Under the pieces are notes generated by a model. It saw only the letters and a program-made list of their open reading frames with translations, did not search any database and was not told the DNA's origin. From positions 1 to 64,000 of IMG/VR virus record IMGVR_UViG_3300037264_004862: a stretch of 64,000 bases of DNA; one strand, written 5' to 3'. Positions 29,335 through 38,031 of this stretch are shown here, one piece after another. The first letter of the stretch is position 1, and each line of letters begins with the position of its first letter. The stretch is from a virus. The position numbers and the translations under genes were made by a program.

Positions 29335-30016
29335 TGTCTTATTGTTGGCATTAGTTTTTTTATGCTGTGCAGGATATACTCGTGATTATATTTATGCATT
29401 TAAACCAACCAAACCAATCCAAGATATAAACGAGATCTATGAAAGCAGTGTTTGGGTTCATTTTACCACAACAAATGATGGGGGGACTACATTCGCAGGC
29501 ACCGGATGGGCTGTAGCCTATGATGAAAATTTAGGCGTAACTTTTATTTCAACTGCAGGCCATGTGGTAGACCATGATGCGGGAACCGTACGTGTTTACT
29601 ATTGGCTCAAAAATGGCGATTGGAAAATTACTGCTGGTGTTGTCTTCTATAGCGCTAATCGTGAAAATGGTGACATAGCAATCATAGCCATACCAGTTAA
29701 AATCCCTACGCTTCCAGTGGCCACTAAAGAAGAATATAACATTAATGACGAAGTGATACTAGCTGGTGTTCAACACCAAGCACCACCAGCATTAGTATCA
29801 ATCGGGGTCATCAAAAAAATCACTACTACTAAGATTTATATCGATGCGTGGTCATGGCGTGGACATAGTGGTGGTCCGTTAATTCATCGTAAGACTAATA
29901 GAGTTATTGGTTTTGTTACCGCATTTGGGTCGGACGACACCACCAATGCTAGTTTTACTGTATGCTCTAACTTTAGAGTAATTGGAATTGCACTTCATAA
30001 GGCCGGAATACAATGA
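29312..30016 (+). CDS. secreted trypsin-like serine protease
   Basis: 234 aa. A hydrophobic N-terminus (LLLALVFLCCAGY) is a signal peptide or lipoprotein-like anchor. STAGHVVD, NGDIAIIAI and RGHSGGPLI give His, Asp and Ser in HtrA/V8-like order. A second protease next to a cytoplasmic one suggests they act in different compartments. Confidence 0.8.
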   Translation: MGSRFGNNVLLLALVFLCCAGYTRDYIYAFKPTKPIQDINEIYESSVWVHFTTTNDGGTTFAGTGWAVAYDENLGVTFISTAGHVVDHDAGTVRVYYWLKNGDWKITAGVVFYSANRENGDIAIIAIPVKIPTLPVATKEEYNINDEVILAGVQHQAPPALVSIGVIKKITTTKIYIDAWSWRGHSGGPLIHRKTNRVIGFVTAFGSDDTTNASFTVCSNFRVIGIALHKAGIQ

Positions 30017-30023
30017 GATCTAT

Positions 30024-30347
30024 ATGAAAAAGTCAGGGTTGGCTTATTACTCACTACGCCGTAGACATTTTTGTACGCCTGTAGCAGATAAACGATATAG
30101 AGATCTGACGATTGGCGATGAATTTGACGAACATGATGATAACGCTATTCGCCAAGTCATGCCAGAGGACTTGTTAGATGCCACAATCCTAGTTGAATCT
30201 ACCGAAGACAATAGATCGCATTACATACGTGTATCTTACTGTGATGTTCAGGAATCCAAGGCTATCAATGACCTAGTCACAATTGATATTGACAAAAATG
30301 GAAAACTAGTCGGCGTGAAGCTAAATTATTCTTGGCCTTCAAGGTAG
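30024..30347 (+). CDS. DUF2283-like protein
   Basis: About 107 aa from the ATG at 30024. The C-terminal half, HYIRVSYCDVQESK...VTIDIDKNGKLVGVKL, matches the DUF2283 pattern (strand, acidic strand D-x-D-x-x-G-x-L-V-G). Family function unknown. Overlaps 30339..30677 convergently by 9 nt. Confidence 0.65.
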   Translation: MKKSGLAYYSLRRRHFCTPVADKRYRDLTIGDEFDEHDDNAIRQVMPEDLLDATILVESTEDNRSHYIRVSYCDVQESKAINDLVTIDIDKNGKLVGVKLNYSWPSR

Positions 30348-30677
30348 ATATAAGTACCGAGGAATCATTCCTAGGTACTTATTTATAGCACATTCAAATT
30401 CCACAAAGAACTTGGGATCAGCAGCGTAAAGTTGTGTTGCTTCATTAGATTTAATGCCAGATGCTGTCTCGGCTACGATTTCTAAGTTCTTGACTACAAA
30501 GACGCAATTATTTAAAATATAAATACAAGGCCACATATCGTAGTCTATAGCTGCTTCAATAGGGTAATCTGAAGCATGGCGCACATAACTGCGCACTTGA
30601 AATGGATGAAGCGGCCATGTTTCCATTACTAAGTCTCTAACGATCTGCGTTAGAGAAAGATTTTCATGCCCCATCAT
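30339..30677 (-). CDS. WL/DPxFF family protein (isolated member)
   Basis: 112 aa. QIVRDLVMETWPLHPF takes the place of the N-terminal motif; DPKFFVEFECAI is a clear C-terminal motif. Lies 5.7 kb from the array among unrelated genes. Confidence 0.7.
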   Translation of the reverse strand: MMGHENLSLTQIVRDLVMETWPLHPFQVRSYVRHASDYPIEAAIDYDMWPCIYILNNCVFVVKNLEIVAETASGIKSNEATQLYAADPKFFVEFECAINKYLGMIPRYLYLP

Positions 30678-30705
30678 TGGACAACCTTGGGGGTGACAAA
30701 CATAA

Positions 30706-31503
30706 TTATAGAGATACTTTTATATCCCAGCGTTTAGAGCTTAACTCTAACTTGATAGCCCCACGTATCGAGGGGGCGTACCCTGCTCTCTCTGCATAAC
30801 TATCGTCCCATTTCATAAAGGAGCCAGTTACACCATAAACTCTCATCTTTTCAACTGGTTTGAGTTCGCCTTTAGGCCAAGCGAAATACAAATCCTGGTC
30901 TATTACTTTACGATGCGCATGTCCCATCATATAGATGTCACATTGATGAATCATCGCCTGGGACCGACATTTGTTTAATACGCCAGCTGGAGTTCCCGCG
31001 CTCCCTGAACCATGCCAACTATGCATTGTGTAAGTCTGTTTATCAACATTAATTTTGGTCATAGCTTGCCATTGGCCCCATACAGGAGCACGGGATTTCG
31101 CATCTTTAGCCATCTGTTTCATAAATATGTTCATGTTTTTTGCCACACTAATGCCAGTGACAGCTTGGCTGCGCCAAAAATGATTAGAATCGTGTGTTAG
31201 AAGCAATTTGCCAGCTTTCACTACTGGTTCCCAATATTTAAGTGCTGCATCAAATTGTTCTTGGGGTTGCATGTTTTGGTCAAACATCATCGAACCGTGT
31301 AATGCGTCTGTTGGAATTGCATTCTCTAGGTCATCACCTAAGTCCAGCGCATATGTATCTGGCGCGCTCAAGATGTAATCACGATAAGACAATGCTTTCT
31401 CTTGGTCGTGATTTTTACTGCCAATATGTAAGCAGCACAAGCTAAAGACAGAAACATATTCACCTTTCTTAGGTTTAGGTAAGGTAATTTCATATGATTG
31501 CAT
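30706..31503 (-). CDS. calcineurin-like metallophosphoesterase
   Basis: 265 aa. Motifs in order: C-L-H-I-G (usual D-x-H-x-G, with the Asp replaced by Cys), LDLGDDLEN, THDSNHF, MHSWHGSG, and MMGHAHRK. Four of five metal-binding blocks are intact, so a phosphodiesterase fold is confident though activity may be altered. Phage members often act on DNA or nucleotides. Confidence 0.75.
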   Translation of the reverse strand: MQSYEITLPKPKKGEYVSVFSLCCLHIGSKNHDQEKALSYRDYILSAPDTYALDLGDDLENAIPTDALHGSMMFDQNMQPQEQFDAALKYWEPVVKAGKLLLTHDSNHFWRSQAVTGISVAKNMNIFMKQMAKDAKSRAPVWGQWQAMTKINVDKQTYTMHSWHGSGSAGTPAGVLNKCRSQAMIHQCDIYMMGHAHRKVIDQDLYFAWPKGELKPVEKMRVYGVTGSFMKWDDSYAERAGYAPSIRGAIKLELSSKRWDIKVSL

Positions 31504-31515
31504 TATTTTGTCTCC

Positions 31516-31914
31516 TTATTGTTTATGTTTAGCTTTTGGTCTTTTTGTTTTACCAATCGTTACAGCATCATTTAATAATTCAGATAATTGATTTTTAATG
31601 GCTTCATGGCCCAATTTAACAACTTCGTAAGATTGAATAATTGTTGGTGTCCATCCCGCATCTCGTAATATTTCAGCCTTCTTTTGATTCCATGATCCAG
31701 AGCTCTCGAAGAGAATGGCCAACTTACATTTTTTTATAGTAAAGTGGACTACAGTTTCATTAATAATTCCTGGGCTTTGATAATCAAGTCCAAGAGACTT
31801 ACAAGCTCGCTTAATAATATCGAAAGCTGGGCCTTCTTTGCGAATGTTGCCCATTGCTTTTTTAATATGACTGGGAATGCTATTATTGAAGAGCGTCTGT
31901 CTATTTCTAGGCAT
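31516..31914 (-). CDS. putative restriction-fold nuclease-like protein
   Basis: 132 aa. VVHFTIKKCKLAILFESSGSW followed by a helix and GWTPTII resembles the beta-hairpin plus helix of Vsr/DUF559-type nucleases (here with E and S in place of the usual E-x-D/K residues). Basic C-terminus. The assignment is weak. Confidence 0.45.
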   Translation of the reverse strand: MPRNRQTLFNNSIPSHIKKAMGNIRKEGPAFDIIKRACKSLGLDYQSPGIINETVVHFTIKKCKLAILFESSGSWNQKKAEILRDAGWTPTIIQSYEVVKLGHEAIKNQLSELLNDAVTIGKTKRPKAKHKQ

Positions 31915-31919
31915 CAGAA

Positions 31920-32570
31920 TTACTTACTCACCGATAACTCAAGCGGTTCATAAGACCACTCTAATACTCGAGCTGGCGGCGATGCTGGAACGTTAATGAA
32001 AGATAATTCTTTACCAGTAAACCGCTTTACAATGCCACGAGCTAAACGATAAATTCCACCTTCTTCGTAGTATTGGCCTGGACTGTGTTTGCAAAACTTC
32101 ATGTCTTTACCGTCTAGAGGACAAATGATTTTATCAGTTGTGAAACCAATGCTTATTTTTTTAAATAGACCTTGTTTAATCTTTTCGATAGCTTCTTCAC
32201 TTTTAATTTCTAAAATCATTTCGATGTAAAACTGTTTTGATTCTTTATCGTAACGCAAAGAAGATGCGCTGATAACACCAATTGTGGCATTTGGGTTTAC
32301 CCAATCATGGCCCATTAATACCGGACAACCGACGAAAGAAGCGGCATCTTCTTTCATCGCGTCCTTTTCAAATAGGAAACGATTATCCATCTTTCCTTCA
32401 TAAACTGCACCAGCCCTAACGTATAGCGTTGGATAAGCTGAGTAATCATGGCGACATGGGCCGGTGCGATCCATTACAAGAGGTACAGCCACACACGCTA
32501 TTGTACTAAGACTAATAATAAGTATTGGAAACCACAAATGTCGGAGCAATGATGCAATTTTATATCTCAT
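31920..32570 (-). CDS. prohead-protease-like protein with N-terminal membrane segment
   Basis: 216 aa. GHDWVNPNATIGVI (H88), KKISIGF (S140) and SFINVPASPPA fit the herpesvirus/phage prohead protease fold, which cuts scaffold and capsid proteins. Unusually, residues 11-32 are a transmembrane or signal segment (possible lipobox around C26), not expected for a capsid protease. No capsid or scaffold gene adjoins it. Confidence 0.6.
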   Translation of the reverse strand: MRYKIASLLRHLWFPILIISLSTIACVAVPLVMDRTGPCRHDYSAYPTLYVRAGAVYEGKMDNRFLFEKDAMKEDAASFVGCPVLMGHDWVNPNATIGVISASSLRYDKESKQFYIEMILEIKSEEAIEKIKQGLFKKISIGFTTDKIICPLDGKDMKFCKHSPGQYYEEGGIYRLARGIVKRFTGKELSFINVPASPPARVLEWSYEPLELSVSK

Positions 32571-32580
32571 AAAACCTCTT

Positions 32581-32904
32581 TTATATCTCTGTTAGTACCT
32601 TTTCGATGATACACTCTAATTGAGGCCCTATTTCATCTACTAACGAAAAATTGAATTCTTGCAGATCGTCGCTAGATGGTAAACTCTTTTCAGTAAGTGA
32701 ATATACCAATCCATTCAGCAGCAACAGAGTTTGGGCATGAACAGCATCCCAAGGGCGGGGTCCCGAATTAGAGATTTCTAATAATAACCCAATTCGATAT
32801 TGGGGATCAGCAATCAAGGCGGCACTAAGTATGACGAGATTATATTCAACTTGCGTTGAAGTCACCGCTACTACTTTACGCTCAATTAATTGGTATCGCC
32901 TCAT
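32581..32904 (-). CDS. hypothetical protein
   Basis: 107 aa. N-terminal strands then long Leu-rich helices (LLLLNGLVYSLTEKS). No family recognised. Follows a small gap from the divergent 32950..33144. Confidence 0.55.
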   Translation of the reverse strand: MRRYQLIERKVVAVTSTQVEYNLVILSAALIADPQYRIGLLLEISNSGPRPWDAVHAQTLLLLNGLVYSLTEKSLPSSDDLQEFNFSLVDEIGPQLECIIEKVLTEI

Positions 32905-32949
32905 CTATACGTATTTTTGGGTAAATAAGAGTATAGATATAGGTGAAAT

Positions 32950-33144
32950 GTGAAAAAAGCTCAGTTTAGAGACCCAAAAGGAAAGTGGCAAGCTATAAAT
33001 GTGCTTAGTCCAACCGCTGACCCAGTAAGGGCAGCCTATGACCACTGCGTAAAATTCGGCCTTGCTACTCGCGTTATTGAATTAGACGGAGACAAGGAAG
33101 CAATAGTACGCGAGTTCCGTTGTCAGAAGAAGAGCTCTCGGTGA
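32950..33144 (+). CDS. hypothetical small protein
   Basis: 64 aa from GTG with AGGTG upstream; divergent from 32581..32904. Basic, with a small alpha-beta pattern (WQAINVLSPTADPVRAAYDH). The stop overlaps the next start (GTGA). Function unknown. Confidence 0.55.
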   Translation: MKKAQFRDPKGKWQAINVLSPTADPVRAAYDHCVKFGLATRVIELDGDKEAIVREFRCQKKSSR

Positions 33145-33314
33145 GCAGGCGTAAACCCGAAGAACCTAAGAAGCAAATTCCCGTACCCAAAAATTTATAC
33201 CGTTCAGTGGACCACACTGATGATGGGCGAGCGGGGTGGGAAGGCTGCATAATTCTTGTATACATAATCTTAATATTTTTAGTAGGATTGACTATAGGCT
33301 ATGGGTGCAAATAA
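33141..33314 (+). CDS. C-terminal-anchored membrane protein
   Basis: About 57 aa from GTG at 33141 (an earlier TTG is possible). A charged N-terminus leads to a hydrophobic helix (CIILVYIILIFLVGLTIG) at the very end. Overlaps the start of the lyase gene. Confidence 0.5.
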   Translation: MSRRKPEEPKKQIPVPKNLYRSVDHTDDGRAGWEGCIILVYIILIFLVGLTIGYGCK

Positions 33315-34704
33315 TATGAATAACACTTATACTAGCCCCTTTGCTGATCGGTACTCTTCGAGAGCAATGCTTTCACTTTTCTCTGCTGATAGGAAATTTC
33401 AGACTTGGCGTGAATTATGGGTGGCACTAGCTGAATCAGAACAAGCGCTAGGTCTTAATATCACCAACGAACAAATTGAAGAACTTCGCTTTAGCGTTCA
33501 TGATATCAATTATGATGTTGCTAATTCATATGAAGCCAAGCTCCAGCATGATGTTATGGCACATATTAAAGCATATGGCGAGCAATGCCCTAAAGCGAAA
33601 GGCATTATCCATCTGGGCGCTACGAGTGCTTATGTTGTGGATAACACTGATCTTATTGTAATTAGAGAAGGCCTTGATCTAATTGAACGTCAGCTTACTA
33701 GTCTAATAGTGGCGTTATCGGACTTTGCAGAAAAATATGCGAGCACCCCTACAGTGGCGTTTACACACTTCCAGGCTGCTCAATTCACTTCAGTGGGGAA
33801 ACGTGCTTGTTTGTGGATCCAAGATCTCTTACTGGACCTTGAAGAAGTACAAACACGCAAGCAAAATCTTCGATTCTTAGGTGTAAAAGGTACTACTGGA
33901 ACACAAGCTAGCTTTTTGACATTATTCAATGGCGACGACAATAAAGTAAAAATTCTAGACCAAATGGTCGCTCATAAAATGGGCTTTAGTAGCACTTATA
34001 TGGTGAGCGGCCAGACTTACTCGCGCAAAATCGACGCACAAATTCAGGCCACGCTATCTGGAATTGCGGAGTCAGCCCACAAGTTCGCCAATGATATGCG
34101 ACTTCTCCAACATCTCCGTGAGATCCAAGAACCGTTCGGGAAAGACCAAGTTGGATCAAGTGCGATGGCCTACAAACGCAATCCGATGAAGAGCGAGCGC
34201 ATTACATCATTAGCGCGTTTAGTGATTTCTTTGAATACTAATGCGGCTTTTACGGCCGCATCACAATGGTTTGAAAGAACGCTTGACGATTCTGCTGGTA
34301 AACGTATTGCTCTACCAGAGGCGTTCTTGGGTGTTGATGCAATTTTGCAACTCTACTTGAACATTGTGTCAGGCATCATTGTCAATACAAACATTATCAA
34401 TACACACGTGCTAGAAGAACTTCCAGATATCGCTTCTGAGAATTTGCTCATGGAAGCAGTGAAAGCCGGTGGCGATCGTCAAGAGCTGCATGAGACAATT
34501 CGTCGTCATAAAATGTCTGGTGTTAATCTTTTAGAGGCACTTCAGAATGAAGCTCAGTTCAAAGCTGTGTGGTCGAAAGTGTCTACGCACCCATCTGAAT
34601 ATATTGGACGCTCGGCAGTACAAGTGGCAGAGTTCCTAAGTAGTCTTCTGTTATTGGAAATCCGGCGTACTGCACCAACCATAAAGTCTGAAGTCCGCGT
34701 ATAA
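33301..34704 (+). CDS. purB: adenylosuccinate lyase
   Basis: 467 aa, near the usual length. The enzyme cleaves adenylosuccinate (and SAICAR) in purine synthesis. SSAMAYKRNPMKSE is the signature loop with the catalytic Ser; TTGTQASF and HLGATSAYV are further conserved blocks. A second ATG five codons in is an alternative start. Rare in phages: it may boost purine supply, or serve diaminopurine (Z-DNA) synthesis if a PurZ gene lies outside the window. Confidence 0.9.
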   Translation: MGANNMNNTYTSPFADRYSSRAMLSLFSADRKFQTWRELWVALAESEQALGLNITNEQIEELRFSVHDINYDVANSYEAKLQHDVMAHIKAYGEQCPKAKGIIHLGATSAYVVDNTDLIVIREGLDLIERQLTSLIVALSDFAEKYASTPTVAFTHFQAAQFTSVGKRACLWIQDLLLDLEEVQTRKQNLRFLGVKGTTGTQASFLTLFNGDDNKVKILDQMVAHKMGFSSTYMVSGQTYSRKIDAQIQATLSGIAESAHKFANDMRLLQHLREIQEPFGKDQVGSSAMAYKRNPMKSERITSLARLVISLNTNAAFTAASQWFERTLDDSAGKRIALPEAFLGVDAILQLYLNIVSGIIVNTNIINTHVLEELPDIASENLLMEAVKAGGDRQELHETIRRHKMSGVNLLEALQNEAQFKAVWSKVSTHPSEYIGRSAVQVAEFLSSLLLLEIRRTAPTIKSEVRV

Positions 34705-34718
34705 GCCAAACATATTGT

Positions 34719-35147
34719 ATGTGGATACTTCATAAAGAGACCACAGGTCTCCTTTGGTTAGAATTGGAATATAAAGATGTCAGTCACTTCATACTTCCAG
34801 TATTCACAAGCCCCGATACTGCAATGGATTTCGTACAAGAAATTGAACATGAAGGTGAACGTATCGAGATGCAACACATCGAAACAACAGAAGAGCTTGC
34901 TGAAATGTTAATTATGATCCAAACTCAACCCGCTAGTGCTGTAATATTAGATCCACCACATCCTGAATCTATAACGTCTGAAAATGAGCTGTCTGAAAAT
35001 GAGCTTACATATTGGACATCAGTAGAGTTCTGTGATATTGCTGCTACTCTAGTTATGATGTCGGACACATATGACGATAAACTTATCATCGATCTCTTAA
35101 ACAGATATTTACACAACAAATTAGACCAAAGATCTACAGCTGATTAG
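34719..35147 (+). CDS. hypothetical acidic protein
   Basis: 142 aa. Strand-rich N-terminus, acidic helix (TTEELAEMLIMI), then SAVILDPPHPE, somewhat like SseB-type domains. Repeated S-E-N-E-L. Function unknown. Convergent overlap of 4 nt with the next gene. Confidence 0.6.
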   Translation: MWILHKETTGLLWLELEYKDVSHFILPVFTSPDTAMDFVQEIEHEGERIEMQHIETTEELAEMLIMIQTQPASAVILDPPHPESITSENELSENELTYWTSVEFCDIAATLVMMSDTYDDKLIIDLLNRYLHNKLDQRSTAD

Positions 35148-35503
35148 GCGTTATGGCCATCTAGTCCATCATATTTGGGCACCCAAGGCTCTGCACTTAT
35201 GGTTTTTGCAACTTCATTAGAATCGATTTTCTTATCGGGTGAGCGTATGTCCACTACTTTTTTGGCGCTTGGGCCGATATCTACGAGCTTCTTAGGTTCT
35301 TTAATTAGTTCAACTTGCGCAAGCTTACGTCTCTTAACGAGTGCGACATGTGCTCGTTTTAATACTAATATGATGCCATCTTTGGTGAATTCGATGCTAT
35401 CAATGATGTGTGGCAAAGAAGGCCCGCGAGCCGTCCTAAAGGAGGCTTTCTTACCTACCATGGCTTTGATTTCTTTCAGTTCTACGTCGTCTTTAAGTTT
35501 CAT
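35144..35503 (-). CDS. hypothetical basic protein
   Basis: 119 aa. N-terminal small barrel-like part (MVGKKASFRTARGPSL...ILVLKRAHV) and a Lys-rich, low-complexity C-terminus. Function unknown. Confidence 0.6.
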   Translation of the reverse strand: MKLKDDVELKEIKAMVGKKASFRTARGPSLPHIIDSIEFTKDGIILVLKRAHVALVKRRKLAQVELIKEPKKLVDIGPSAKKVVDIRSPDKKIDSNEVAKTISAEPWVPKYDGLDGHNA

Positions 35504-35865
35504 ACATCAAATGGCGTTACATGATTAACGCTAAATTCTATTGTATCTACTAACTCTGTCATTAGATCTGGGGCAGCTACATTAATTCCTGCATCAATAA
35601 ATTTTTCGCCTTCCATATGTCTACATATTAATGTCGGATGAGTAGTTTTAGGTTGCCAAAAAAATTTAAATCTGATCGCGTTTACTGCAAAATCTAACTC
35701 GCCATATTGAGCATTATATATAATACAGCATCGGCCAGTTTTTACTTCTAGTACGTATTTTAAAGCAGCAATGAATGGACCGACTTCTACTACCTTATGT
35801 TCCATCACTCGTTCTAAATGCCGTCTGCATTTAGCATATTTATCAAGATATTCTTCTCTATCCAT
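35500..35865 (-). CDS. hypothetical protein
   Basis: 121 aa. Alpha-beta pattern; the part INVAAPDLMTELVDTI distantly recalls the C-terminal block of the array family but lacks FF. Divergent from 35877..36755 with an 11-nt gap. Confidence 0.55.
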   Translation of the reverse strand: MDREEYLDKYAKCRRHLERVMEHKVVEVGPFIAALKYVLEVKTGRCCIIYNAQYGELDFAVNAIRFKFFWQPKTTHPTLICRHMEGEKFIDAGINVAAPDLMTELVDTIEFSVNHVTPFDV

Positions 35866-35876
35866 TTGAGGCCCTC

Positions 35877-36755
35877 ATGAATGCGAACAAACTGTTTAAA
35901 CTTTTAGAAAACGGCGAAGATTCATTTAATAGATTGCCACAATATAAGACGATTTTAGAGCAATCATCACGAGTGGTAATTGACTTTTCACAGTTCAAAG
36001 CTCTTGATGCATTTAGCGAGCGCGCAACAGAAACGGCGCGCGACAAAGGAATTGTTTCCCCATTTGATAACGTCTTATTAGATCTACCAGGCATTGAAGC
36101 TCCATCCATTTCAAATAGCGCTACTATTAAACAAGATTTGCTATTGCATTTGATTCCGATTCAATTAGCCACTGATATATCTACATTTAGCGTGATGTTA
36201 GTTCAAGATTTAAGAGTTATATGTAAAGACGTTTATCCACGTAGCCACCTTGTTAGTTTGAGCAAGAATGAATTGGCATCGATGCCAGTGGTAGATGAAG
36301 GGATGGCAATGCTGGGGTGCAAATGTAGTATTAAAAATCCATTTTCACATAGCCCGATTTTTAAACAGGTTCAATCGTTTACTCCAGGATTTAAAGCCGA
36401 CACTGGCTATGCAGCCTTCAATTGTCCATCTAATTTAGCTTGCTGCAAACAATTGCGTGGTAATTCTGATACTATTACTTGTATTGCAATAGCTAGTATG
36501 ATTTATATGACAATGCCGTGCCATACAATTTTACAAGTCACCGACATCGGACATCGTGAACGCCAAGGCCTGAAACAAATGCCATATTTTATCATAGTTG
36601 ATAAAGACGCAGTGGAAAACCTTAAAAACAACAAACCAACCGGACAATTAGCCTTTAATGACGGAAATGATTTTGATAAGTTTAATACAACTGAAAAGTT
36701 TGTGGTAGATAAATTTATGGTTGGTAAGACATCATACGAACAGGTTACCAAATGA
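35877..36755 (+). CDS. hypothetical protein
   Basis: 292 aa. Contains several Cys (GCKCSIKN, NCPSNLACCKQ) and no membrane segment. No family recognised. First of three overlapping plus-strand genes ending in a glycosyltransferase. Confidence 0.65.
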   Translation: MNANKLFKLLENGEDSFNRLPQYKTILEQSSRVVIDFSQFKALDAFSERATETARDKGIVSPFDNVLLDLPGIEAPSISNSATIKQDLLLHLIPIQLATDISTFSVMLVQDLRVICKDVYPRSHLVSLSKNELASMPVVDEGMAMLGCKCSIKNPFSHSPIFKQVQSFTPGFKADTGYAAFNCPSNLACCKQLRGNSDTITCIAIASMIYMTMPCHTILQVTDIGHRERQGLKQMPYFIIVDKDAVENLKNNKPTGQLAFNDGNDFDKFNTTEKFVVDKFMVGKTSYEQVTK

Positions 36756-37054
36756 TATGGTATGTAAGTGCGCCCCTAGCGATCGGAAATATGCCTCAAG
36801 GCCATTATGCTGAAATAGTGGGGCGCTTAAAAGATATGCTTGTCACTATCGAAGTAGAATATCACACTCCTGAGCATCGGTCGAACATCATTGAATTCTT
36901 AAAGACTTTAGGTACAGTCCAATATGACATTAATTACGATGATATTAGAATGAAATATTGGAACAAGGTCATCAAGATATTTAATAAACATGATAGAATG
37001 ACGTTCCAAGAGTGGTATAAATATTTTAATTCTAAAAATCCCAAAACTTTATGA
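36752..37054 (+). CDS. hypothetical protein
   Basis: 100 aa; ATGA overlaps at both ends. Aromatic and basic helical C-terminus (RMTFQEWYKYFNSK). Function unknown; operon position suggests a link with the following glycosyltransferase. Confidence 0.6.
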   Translation: MIWYVSAPLAIGNMPQGHYAEIVGRLKDMLVTIEVEYHTPEHRSNIIEFLKTLGTVQYDINYDDIRMKYWNKVIKIFNKHDRMTFQEWYKYFNSKNPKTL

Positions 37055-38031
37055 TTATACGCATTTGCAACCCAGACGGCGGTGCTTTTAAATATGTTAC
37101 TGAAGGTTTGATTAATAGTTTACGCTTGGCTGACAATGATGTAGGTCGAGTAACCACTAAAGATGTCCCACAAGACTTTGATTTGTATCTTGGATGTTCT
37201 GGCTGGAGACAACGCATTCCATCAAAAGACAAACGAAATGGAAAAATAGGTATTCATGTCAACCCATATGGACCCAAGAAAGTTGGAAATATTGACAAAG
37301 GTCCTACAATTGATGAAAGTAAAGAGGCCATTCAATGGACATTGGCGCAAAATCCGGACTTCGTATACTGTTACTGTAGTGCGACGTTTATACCAGAATA
37401 TTTCGGATATTGGACCAGCAAGCATGGCATCCCTGTCGTGCCGGTCCCTACGGCAGCCGATGTCACTATCTATAAACCTTACCAAGCCGAAGAAAGATTC
37501 AAGTGCGAAATAGGGTGGGTTGGCGGTAGGTGGCCCTATAAAGCTGTAATGTTAGAGAAATATTTAGTACCTCTAATTAAATCAAAGAAATGTATGATTT
37601 ATGGCTGGGGCAACACCTGGGGCAATAATAAAGCTATAAGCGACAAAGAAGTACCAATTTTGTTTTCATCTGCCAAAATCTGCCCTAGTATATCAGAAGG
37701 ACACACAACCGCCCACCCTGTAGACGTTCCTGAACGAGTTTTTAAAATTCCTGCGAGTGGTGGTTTCACTATCCACACTCCTAGTCCTGCTATCAATGAT
37801 TTGTTTGGGGATGTTATTCCTATGGCAAAAAACCAGAAACACTGGATGGAATTGATTGAGTTCTACCTGAAAAACGACAAAGAACGCATTACTCAAGCCG
37901 CAATGGAGCGTGCGTTGATTTTAGAAAAGCACACTTATTTCAATAGATGTTTAGAAATCGCCAATGTTATCAGCAACACAACTCTTACTGCCAATATAAT
38001 AAAAGCTAAGCAAGCTTACTTAAAGCTATAA
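37051..38031 (+). CDS. GT-B glycosyltransferase, CgeB-like
   Basis: 326 aa. After an N-terminal half typical of DUF3880/CgeB proteins, GWVGGRWPYKAVMLEKYL, the cell-wall-type ICPSISEGH and FKIPASGGFTIHTPSPAI make up the nucleotide-sugar-binding C-terminal Rossmann domain. It would transfer a sugar from a nucleotide donor to an unknown acceptor. Confidence 0.75.
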   Translation: MIIRICNPDGGAFKYVTEGLINSLRLADNDVGRVTTKDVPQDFDLYLGCSGWRQRIPSKDKRNGKIGIHVNPYGPKKVGNIDKGPTIDESKEAIQWTLAQNPDFVYCYCSATFIPEYFGYWTSKHGIPVVPVPTAADVTIYKPYQAEERFKCEIGWVGGRWPYKAVMLEKYLVPLIKSKKCMIYGWGNTWGNNKAISDKEVPILFSSAKICPSISEGHTTAHPVDVPERVFKIPASGGFTIHTPSPAINDLFGDVIPMAKNQKHWMELIEFYLKNDKERITQAAMERALILEKHTYFNRCLEIANVISNTTLTANIIKAKQAYLKL

